DNA of 37,083 nt. Source: Caldilineaceae bacterium bin5 (GTDB taxonomy: Bacteria > Chloroflexota > Anaerolineae > Caldilineales > Caldilineaceae). Below are positions 32,131-37,083 of the stretch, one piece after another (the stretch's first letter is position 1; each line of letters starts with the position of its first letter). Below the pieces are notes generated by a model. It made no database searches and was not told the DNA's origin. It was given only the letters and a program-made list of their open reading frames with translations. The position numbers were made by a program, and so were the translations under genes. The DNA is taken from the NCBI GenBank assembly GCA_002238445.1, contig MPML01000048.1, positions 1 through 37,083 on the forward strand, written 5' to 3'.

Positions 32131-33780
32131 ATGACTCAGAAAAGATCGATTACCAGACGCGATTTCCTGCGCTATTCCGCCCTGAGCGGTTCGGCCGCAC
32201 TGCTGGTAGCCTGCGCGCCCGCAGCTCCTGCGGCCAGCGGCGAGGCAGCCCCCGCCGCAGCGGACGACGAAGCCCCAGCCGCCGAAATGAGCGGCCCCAA
32301 ACAGGGCGGAACCATGACCTGGGTAGGCCACCAGGAAGTAGCCGGCCTCAGCCCGGCTTTCATGGGTCCTACTGTGCACTGGGTGATGATTATCAACATC
32401 CACAATCCGCTCGTGACCGTAAACGAGTTCAATGAACTCGAAAATGTACTGGCGCAATCAGTCGACGTTTCGGCCGACGGACTCACGTACACCTTCCAGT
32501 TGCACGAGGGCGTTCTGTTCCACGACGGCACTGAGTTGACCGCCGAAGACGTCGCTTACACCTTCAATTACTATGGCGACCCAGAAAATGGCGCGCCGAT
32601 CGTCGGCTCCTTCACCGGCATTGGCTCGGTTGAAGCGCCGGACAAGTACACCGTCCAGGTCAATATGGACAATGTCAACGCCGCTTCCCTGGCTTCCTGG
32701 GCCACCGTCCCCATCGTTCATTCGGCCTATCACGCCGAAGTGGGCGAGGAGACCTACAGCACCGCGCCGATCGGCACCGGAGCTTACAAGCTGCGCGAAT
32801 GGCGCCCGGCAGAGTTTACCGAGCTGGAAGCCTTCGATGATCACTTCCGCGGCCGCCCCTACATCGACGTCCTGCGCGAAGACATCGTGCCGGAACCTTC
32901 CGTCCGCATGATCGCCCTCCAGACCGGTGAGGCCGACTCCGCCGTTTGGCCGCTGCTGGTCGAAGACAGCATCTTCCTCGAGAACGAGCCGAACTTCGTC
33001 AACTTCCGTACCCTCGCCAACTCGATCAAGCACTTCCCGCTCAACAACAGCATTCCGCAGCTGGCGCAGAAAGAAGTGCGACAGGCCCTGATGCACGCGC
33101 TCGACCGCCAGCGCATCATCAACGACCTTTGGAACGGCGCCGCCCAGGTATCCCACTCCAACCTGACGCCTGCCAGCCCCTATCACCACACCGGGCTCAA
33201 GCAGTACGACTTCGACCCGCAGGAAGCCATGGCTCTGCTCGACGGCGCCGGTTGGGCCGCTGGCGGCGATGGCATCCGTGCAAAGGATGGGCAGCAGCTC
33301 TCCTTCACCATCACGACCATCACCGGCGACCAGGCCCGTCGTCCCATCGCCGAACTGGCGCAACTGATGTTTGCCGACGTCGGCGTCGACGTGCAGCTGG
33401 AAGAGGCCCCGGTAGCGACCATCCTCCAGGGTATGCGCGAAGGCACGATGGACGCCTCCCTCTACAACTGGACCTACGGATCCGCGGTCGAGCCCGACCC
33501 GTTCAGCACACTCCACTCAAGCGGCGGCAACAACTTTGCCCAGTTCAACAACGCCCGCGTCGACGAGTTGATCGAGGAAGGGCTGCAGGTCGTCTCCTAC
33601 GAAGAGCGCGAGCCCTACTATCACGAGATCCAGGAGATCTTCGTCGAAGAGCAGCCGGTGCTCAATCTGCAGTTCGACGAGTGGATGAACGTCTTCAACA
33701 GCCGCATCAAGGGGCTGCCGGAAGGCCCGAAGAACAGCTCGTTGTACCAGCAGGCCCATAAATGGTGGATTGAGGAATAA
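32131..33780 (+). CDS. Peptide-type ABC transporter substrate-binding lipoprotein (family 5), Tat signal
   Basis: 549 aa solute-binding protein of the SBP_bac_5 class. TRRDFLRYSALSGSAALLVAC combines a twin-arginine signal with a lipobox, followed by an Ala/Glu/Pro-rich linker (ASGEAAPAAADDEAPAAEM). Family segments include TFQLHEGVLFHDGTELTAEDVAYTFNYY, IGTGAYKLREW and LTPASPYHH. AAGGAG at 32115-32120 lies 10 nt before the ATG. It shares general length and family with the protein at 12519, but the two are not close copies. Permeases at 33873 and 35875 complete the membrane part; no ATPases are present. Confidence 0.92.
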   Translation: MTQKRSITRRDFLRYSALSGSAALLVACAPAAPAASGEAAPAAADDEAPAAEMSGPKQGGTMTWVGHQEVAGLSPAFMGPTVHWVMIINIHNPLVTVNEFNELENVLAQSVDVSADGLTYTFQLHEGVLFHDGTELTAEDVAYTFNYYGDPENGAPIVGSFTGIGSVEAPDKYTVQVNMDNVNAASLASWATVPIVHSAYHAEVGEETYSTAPIGTGAYKLREWRPAEFTELEAFDDHFRGRPYIDVLREDIVPEPSVRMIALQTGEADSAVWPLLVEDSIFLENEPNFVNFRTLANSIKHFPLNNSIPQLAQKEVRQALMHALDRQRIINDLWNGAAQVSHSNLTPASPYHHTGLKQYDFDPQEAMALLDGAGWAAGGDGIRAKDGQQLSFTITTITGDQARRPIAELAQLMFADVGVDVQLEEAPVATILQGMREGTMDASLYNWTYGSAVEPDPFSTLHSSGGNNFAQFNNARVDELIEEGLQVVSYEEREPYYHEIQEIFVEEQPVLNLQFDEWMNVFNSRIKGLPEGPKNSSLYQQAHKWWIEE

Positions 33781-33793
33781 CGAAATCTCTTGT

Positions 33794-33827
33794 GGTCGGT
33801 GACCCGTGATCGGTAGGGTCGCCGGCC
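33794..33827 (+). promoter_or_regulatory. Intercistronic stem-loop after second family-5 binding-protein gene
   Basis: GGTCGGTGACCC (33794-33805) pairs with GGGTCGCCGGCC (33816-33827) over 12 bp, including two G-U wobbles, around a 10-nt loop. No U tract follows, and the permease gene starts 45 bp later. Confidence 0.65.
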
Positions 33828-33848
33828 ACTATAACCTGCCCATAATTC

Positions 33849-33865
33849 GCTAATTACTGACCACT
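33849..33865. repeat. 17-bp dispersed repeat, copy B
   Basis: GCTAATTACTGACCACT, one mismatch from 25493-25509. It ends 7 bp before the permease start. Confidence 0.5.
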
Positions 33866-33872
33866 GCCCTTC

Positions 33873-34835
33873 ATGCTTCCCTACGTGACTCGCCGCATCC
33901 TTCAAGGCATCCTGGTGATCGTGCTGATCAGCGTCGGCACCTTCGTCGTTATACGGTTGATGCCGGGCGACCCGACCTACCTGCTGCTCGGCGAAGGGGA
34001 GATCCGCATAAGCGAAGAACAGATGGAGGCGATCCGCCGCCGCTGGGGGTTGGATCGTCCCTATCATGAACAGTATCTGGTCTGGGCCTGGAATCTATTG
34101 CGCGGAGATTTCGGCGACTCTCTTATCCGCACCGGCATACCCGTGCGGCAGATGATCTTCGAGTCGATCCCGGTAACCGCGATTCTGAATGTCACCTCTT
34201 TGGGGCTGGCGTTGCTGGTCGCAATCCCGGCCGGCATCATTGCCGGCGTCCGCCGCAACTCCTCCTTCGACTACACAACCGCGGTTGGCTCGACATTGGG
34301 TGTGGCTCTGCCAAACTTCTGGCTGGGACTGATGTTGATCGTACTATTCGCCCTCTATGTGCCGCGTTGGTTTGGCGACCTGCCTCTGATTGGCCGCATC
34401 CCTCCCTTTGGGCTGAAATCCTGGCAAGGATACATCCTGCCGATCCTGGTGCTGACGACCGAACAGATGGCCGTAATGACGCGCGTCATGCGCGCGTCCA
34501 CGCTCGAAGTGCTGTCCCAGGATTACGTGCGTACTGCCTACGCCAAGGGGCTTCCAAACACCATTGTGCTTGTCCGCCACGCCGTTCGCAATGCTTTGCT
34601 GCCAGTGGTGACGGTAATCGGTTTTCGAATCGCCTTTATTCTCAGCGGCACCATCGTCGTCGAGACCGTCTTTGCGATCCCCGGCATCGGCCGCCTCTTC
34701 ACCGACTCGGTCTTTCGCCTCGACTACCAGGTCGTACAGTCCCTGGTCGTCGTCCTGGCCGTGCTAGTAGTCGCCGTGAACCTGCTGACCGACCTGACCT
34801 ACGCCATCATCGATCCGCGTATTCGAATCAACTAA
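33873..34835 (+). CDS. ABC transporter permease, DppB-like
   Basis: 320 aa, MLPYVTRRILQGILVIVLISVGTF start, then RWGLDRPYHEQYLVWAWNLLRGDFG and an EAA loop QDYVRTAYAKGLPNTIVLVRHAVRNALLPV. The C-terminus LTDLTYAIIDPRIRIN is typical of DppB. No clear ribosome-binding site precedes the ATG at 33873, which fits its place behind the intercistronic hairpin. The last 46 bp before the stop (34788-34833) are repeated exactly 1008 bp downstream, in front of the DppC gene; the stop differs (TAA here, TGA after the second copy), suggesting this 3' end was rebuilt when the toxin-antitoxin segment was inserted. Confidence 0.9.
   Translation: MLPYVTRRILQGILVIVLISVGTFVVIRLMPGDPTYLLLGEGEIRISEEQMEAIRRRWGLDRPYHEQYLVWAWNLLRGDFGDSLIRTGIPVRQMIFESIPVTAILNVTSLGLALLVAIPAGIIAGVRRNSSFDYTTAVGSTLGVALPNFWLGLMLIVLFALYVPRWFGDLPLIGRIPPFGLKSWQGYILPILVLTTEQMAVMTRVMRASTLEVLSQDYVRTAYAKGLPNTIVLVRHAVRNALLPVVTVIGFRIAFILSGTIVVETVFAIPGIGRLFTDSVFRLDYQVVQSLVVVLAVLVVAVNLLTDLTYAIIDPRIRIN
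34788..34833 (+). repeat. 46-bp direct repeat, left copy (in-frame 3' end of DppB gene)
   Basis: Perfect match to 35796-35841. Begins ACCGACCTGACC and ends CGAATCAACT. In this copy the sequence is coding, encodes the C-terminus TDLTYAIIDPRIRIN, and is followed by AA to give a TAA stop. Confidence 0.95.
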
Positions 34836-34858
34836 CACTCCGAAATTGTCCTATAAGG

Positions 34859-34945
34859 TGGGCGCAAAAGAAATGCAATAATTGCGGTGCCCCCTTGTAA
34901 AAAGTTCAGTGCATTTACTGCAACACCGCTTTTTCATCCGATTGA
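34859..34945 (+). pseudogene. Remnant of a zinc-ribbon coding sequence
   Basis: One frame reads WAQKKCNNCGAPL, then a TAA stop (34898-34900), then KVQCIYCNTAFSSD and TGA (34943-34945). Two CxxC pairs 12 codons apart have the form of a rubredoxin-like zinc ribbon (CxxCGxPL ... CxYC). The in-frame stop and lack of a start argue for a degraded fragment, possibly with TAA substituting a sense codon. It lies at the left end of the inserted toxin-antitoxin segment. Confidence 0.4.
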
Positions 34946-34970
34946 CCAAAGAGACCTGTTCAGCGATTTG

Positions 34971-34999
34971 TTGCGAATTCGACCGGACAAGCCTATAGT
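34971..34999 (+). promoter_or_regulatory. Candidate promoter of the toxin-antitoxin pair
   Basis: TTGCGA (34971-34976), a 17-bp spacer and TATAGT (34994-34999) lie about 97 bp before the antitoxin GTG. Matches are 4 of 6 and 5 of 6. The pair thus appears to carry its own promoter inside the insert. Confidence 0.55.
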
Positions 35000-35095
35000 C
35001 GTGGCATCATATTGGGCTGACATTTGATTGGCGCCCGACTCGGACGCTGATTTAGAACATTGAAGACGAGTACCTTTCGAATCGGAGGAGACTTC

Positions 35096-35377
35096 GTGGG
35101 AACCGTTACGCACGCTCAAGTCCAGGAGTTAGTCAATAATCTACCTGAGACAAAACTGTCGCTTGCCTTTCACCTCTTGCAGGACCTTGCTGAGAAAGAC
35201 GCAGAGATCGTTTCTCAAAAAGATCTTGCTCGCCCTGCCCGTATGACGCACGGGGACAGTTCTCACGATAGCCGCCGACGGATCCTGGCGCAGCAGGCAG
35301 AACTGCTGAAGGAGCACTACGAACAAACAGTCGATGAGCGCACTGAGTGGCAAGCGGGAGACTTCAGTGATGGATAG
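35096..35377 (+). CDS. Putative antitoxin of a MazF-type toxin-antitoxin pair
   Basis: 93 aa beginning MGTVTHAQVQELVNNLPETKLSLAFHLLQDLAEK. The N-terminus looks helical, with no obvious AbrB-type DNA-binding strand motif, and the C-terminus ILAQQAELLKEHYEQTVDERTEWQAGDF has the charged, toxin-binding form common in antitoxins. A GTG start at 35096 is chosen because GGAGGAG lies just upstream; the longer in-frame TTG start at 35060 overlaps that site. The stop overlaps the toxin start by 8 bp (35370-35377), which ensures coupled synthesis. It is not closely assignable to a named antitoxin family. Confidence 0.7.
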   Translation: MGTVTHAQVQELVNNLPETKLSLAFHLLQDLAEKDAEIVSQKDLARPARMTHGDSSHDSRRRILAQQAELLKEHYEQTVDERTEWQAGDFSDG

Positions 35378-35714
35378 TAAACGCGGCGAAGTCTGGATGG
35401 TGCGCCTCGACCCGACTCTCGGCGCTGAAATCCGAAAGACCCGTCCCGTAGTTGTAGTAAACTCCGATGCCATTGGCGTATTGCCCATTCGATTGGTAGC
35501 TCCGCTGACGGAGTGGAAAGAGTACTTTGCCCATAACCTCTGGCATGTCAGGCTGATGCCCGATAGCGCCAATGGATTGAGCAAGCCCTCCGCGGTTGAC
35601 GCACTACAACTGCGTGGAGTTGATACGCAACGGTTCGTTCAAAAGCTTGGCATCGTCTCTGAAACGGTCATGAGATCGATTGTCAGAGCAATTACAGTGG
35701 TCATTGAGCATTGA
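35370..35714 (+). CDS. MazF/PemK-type toxin endoribonuclease
   Basis: 114 aa. It opens MDSKRGEVWMVRLDPTLGAEIRKTRPVVVVNSD, the diagnostic RGxVW and KxRPxVV segments of MazF/PemK toxins, with R25 and T47 (APLTEW) at the expected active-site positions. The length is typical. It cleaves mRNA at short sequences, and the specificity cannot be deduced. ATG 35370 overlaps the antitoxin stop; an in-frame start at 35334 lies within the antitoxin gene and has no separate support. The pair sits within a peptide-importer operon, between DppB and DppC genes, inside an insert marked by the 46-bp repeats. Confidence 0.88.
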   Translation: MDSKRGEVWMVRLDPTLGAEIRKTRPVVVVNSDAIGVLPIRLVAPLTEWKEYFAHNLWHVRLMPDSANGLSKPSAVDALQLRGVDTQRFVQKLGIVSETVMRSIVRAITVVIEH

Positions 35715-35795
35715 CGCAATCAATATAGGTCGGACGCTTTAGTTCGATTGCCTACATCTTTTAGATCGCCGGAGTACCCTTTCTGAATCCTGGAC

Positions 35796-35841
35796 ACCGA
35801 CCTGACCTACGCCATCATCGATCCGCGTATTCGAATCAACT
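35796..35841 (+). repeat. 46-bp direct repeat, right copy (orphan DppB 3' end)
   Basis: Identical to 34788-34833 but with no gene body before it. It is followed by GA, giving TGA as the stop of the presumed ancestral DppB gene, and the DppC start lies 33 bp further on, a normal operon spacing. Confidence 0.95.
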
Positions 35842-35874
35842 GAAATTATTCTTGTTTTTGGCCCAGACCAGCCC

Positions 35875-36774
35875 ATGACCGCTACCTCAGCCGCTGAGCC
35901 GAACCTCCAACTCATTGCCGACGCTGACCGCCGCTCCGAATGGAGCCAGTCGTGGCGGCGCTTTCGCGCCAATCGCTTCGCGGTTGGCGGGTTGGTTATA
36001 ATCATCCTCTTGGCGTTGATGGCGATCTTCGCGCCGCTGCTCTCGCCCTATGATCCCATTACTGAAATCTTTCGCGGTATGCGCGGCGGCAGCCCAACCC
36101 CAGCCCATCCCTTCGGCTACGACCATCTTGGACGCGACCTTCTCAGCCGCGTCATCTTCGGCACTCGGATCGCGCTGCTGGTGGGCCTGGCGGCTACCGG
36201 CATCACCGTCACAATGGGCGTCGTCATCGGTGCCGTGGCCGGCTACTTCGGCAGCTGGGTGGATATGCTCATCTCAAGGGTAGTAGATACCCTGATGGCC
36301 TTTCCCATTATCGCATTGCTCGTTGTCCTGGCTGCAGTACTGGGGCCGAGCTTGGTTACTACCGTTCTCGTGATCGGCTTCACTGGCTGGGCACGCTTCG
36401 CCCGCGTCGTGCGCGCCGACGTCATGTCCCTGAAAGCAACCGATTTCGTCACCGCAGCCAGAGCTGTGGGCGTGCGCGACTGGCGCATAATCTGGCGGCA
36501 TCTTCTGCCAAACGTCATGGGCCCAGTCATCGTTTTGGCGACCTTGGGCATCGGGGGCATTATTATTTTGGAATCAGCGCTCTCATTTCTCGGCTTGGGC
36601 ATTCGCCCGCCGAACCCCTCATGGGGCGGCATCTTGTCGGATGGACGCGCCTTCATTCTGCGCTTCCCACATATTGCGTTCTTTCCCGGCCTGATGATCG
36701 TGATCACGGTGCTGGCCTTCAACTTTTTGGGTGACGGCCTGCGTGATGCACTGGATCCTAGGGAACGGGACTAG
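35875..36774 (+). CDS. ABC transporter permease, DppC-like
   Basis: 299 aa permease with a long N-terminal cytosolic segment (MTATSAAEPNLQLIADADRR), the PYDPI and GYDHLGRDLLSRVIFGTRIAL motifs, an EAA loop TDFVTAARAVGVRDWRIIWRHL then LPNV, and FLGLGIRPPNPSWGGIL. ATG 35875 has no strong ribosome-binding site. It forms the membrane pair with the DppB protein at 33873 despite the 1-kb insert between their genes. No ATPase gene follows. Confidence 0.9.
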   Translation: MTATSAAEPNLQLIADADRRSEWSQSWRRFRANRFAVGGLVIIILLALMAIFAPLLSPYDPITEIFRGMRGGSPTPAHPFGYDHLGRDLLSRVIFGTRIALLVGLAATGITVTMGVVIGAVAGYFGSWVDMLISRVVDTLMAFPIIALLVVLAAVLGPSLVTTVLVIGFTGWARFARVVRADVMSLKATDFVTAARAVGVRDWRIIWRHLLPNVMGPVIVLATLGIGGIIILESALSFLGLGIRPPNPSWGGILSDGRAFILRFPHIAFFPGLMIVITVLAFNFLGDGLRDALDPRERD

Positions 36775-36791
36775 CAAGTGAGGTCTGTGCT

Positions 36792-36989
36792 ATGGCACCT
36801 AAGCGTTTGGTAATTCCCGGAATCGTCAAAGGCGGTGTGGCAGTGCCTCAGCACGAAATGTCTTTGCCCGAAGGTATCAGCGTAGAAATTCATGTCAAAC
36901 CGGCAGATATGACGCCGGAGCTAGAATCCGAACTGGACCAATGGGACAAGGCTAGTGCTGAGGCATGGGCGATGATTGATAAATGGTAA
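36792..36989 (+). CDS. Small antitoxin-like protein (AF2212/DUF104-like), 3' end truncated by a MITE
   Basis: 65 aa, MAPKRLVIPGIVKGGVAVPQHEMSLPEGISVEIHVKPADMTPELESELDQWDKASAEAWAMIDKW. The VxGxVKxGVxVP...LPEG form resembles AF2212/DUF104-type antitoxins that pair with a PIN-type toxin gene directly downstream. The TGG-TAA end falls inside the MITE terminal repeat: the G of GTAA completes TGG and TAA is the stop. The original C-terminus was therefore probably longer. GAGG lies upstream of the ATG, 17 bp after the DppC gene. No toxin is visible before the window ends. Confidence 0.68.
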   Translation: MAPKRLVIPGIVKGGVAVPQHEMSLPEGISVEIHVKPADMTPELESELDQWDKASAEAWAMIDKW

Positions 36990-37083
36990 CTACTCAGCCG
37001 CAATTGATTCGCAACCCTGAACGAGGGGAGCAAAGGTGTTCTTTCTCCCCACATTGTTGTATTTTGGGCGGTCGGGCGCAAGC
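36986..37083. mobile_element. IS66-type MITE or IS end, copy 4 (left part, runs out of window)
   Basis: The left terminal repeat GTAACTACTCAGCC (36986-36999) is identical to that of copy 2, and the core GGGCGGTCGGGC begins exactly 80 bp in (37066), the same offset as in copy 2. A bulged hairpin GGGGAG-C-AAAG with CTTTCTCCCC occupies 37025-37050. After the core the sequence differs (GCAAGC rather than CTTCGG), so this is a variant. The right end lies outside, so a full IS66 element cannot be excluded. Confidence 0.75.

Noticed and set aside
35716..35750. GCAATC...GATTGC after the MazF-type toxin
   Set aside because: Only 6 bp with a 23-nt loop; not convincing as a terminator or recombination site.

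Overview
The window looks like an accessory, nutrient-scavenging chromosomal region of a GC-rich bacterium, most plausibly a Chloroflexota (Caldilineales/Anaerolineae-like) genome. That placement is inferred from family content: several sugar and peptide ABC importers with lipoprotein binding proteins (three of four with a twin-arginine signal), an expansion of phytanoyl-CoA dioxygenase (PhyH) genes, a LarA-like racemase and a ScyD-like propeller. No rRNA, tRNA or CRISPR array was seen.

Layout. 1-1228: end of a sugar epimerase and a fumarylacetoacetate-hydrolase-family enzyme, closed by a clear terminator. 1573-7890: a complete sugar importer (binding protein, two permeases, MalK-type ATPase) ending in a beta-propeller lipoprotein. 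7902-10609: an enolase-superfamily dehydratase divergent from an AraC regulator that carries two GyrI-like domains and an internal ribosome-binding site. 10680-11522: PhyH no. 1. 12519-16311: a peptide-type importer (binding protein, DppB, DppC; no ATPases), then an SDR. 17436-20799: a second sugar importer without an ATPase. 20895-21458: VanZ-like protein. 25097-21544 (minus): sugar-isomerase-like, MDR dehydrogenase and PhyH no. 2, probably one catabolic operon. 25635-27432: two tandem PhyH paralogues, about 73 percent identical. 28038-27448 (minus): HD hydrolase. 31615-28413 (minus): AAA ATPase, DUF4276 protein and LarA-like racemase; the first two overlap and resemble two-gene defence modules. 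32131-36774: a second peptide-type importer whose DppB and DppC are separated by an inserted MazF-type toxin-antitoxin pair. 36792-36989: a truncated antitoxin-like gene.

Most of the unusual signal lies between the genes. A small non-autonomous transposon family occurs four times (about 11659, 25203, 28076 and 36986). The best copy has GTAA-starting terminal inverted repeats and an exact 8-bp target duplication, as expected for an IS66-type MITE. The last copy provides the stop codon of the gene it has entered. The toxin-antitoxin insert is bounded by a perfect 46-bp direct repeat of the DppB 3' end. Three of the four binding-protein genes are followed by intercistronic stem-loops without a U tract. 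One promoter and its upstream palindrome are shared by a peptide-binding-protein gene and a PhyH gene. Degenerate heptanucleotide repeats recur near the PhyH genes.

Functionally, the region suggests uptake of sugars or sugar acids and peptides feeding dehydratase, dehydrogenase, isomerase and racemase steps, with the single MalK-type ATPase possibly serving more than one importer (inference).
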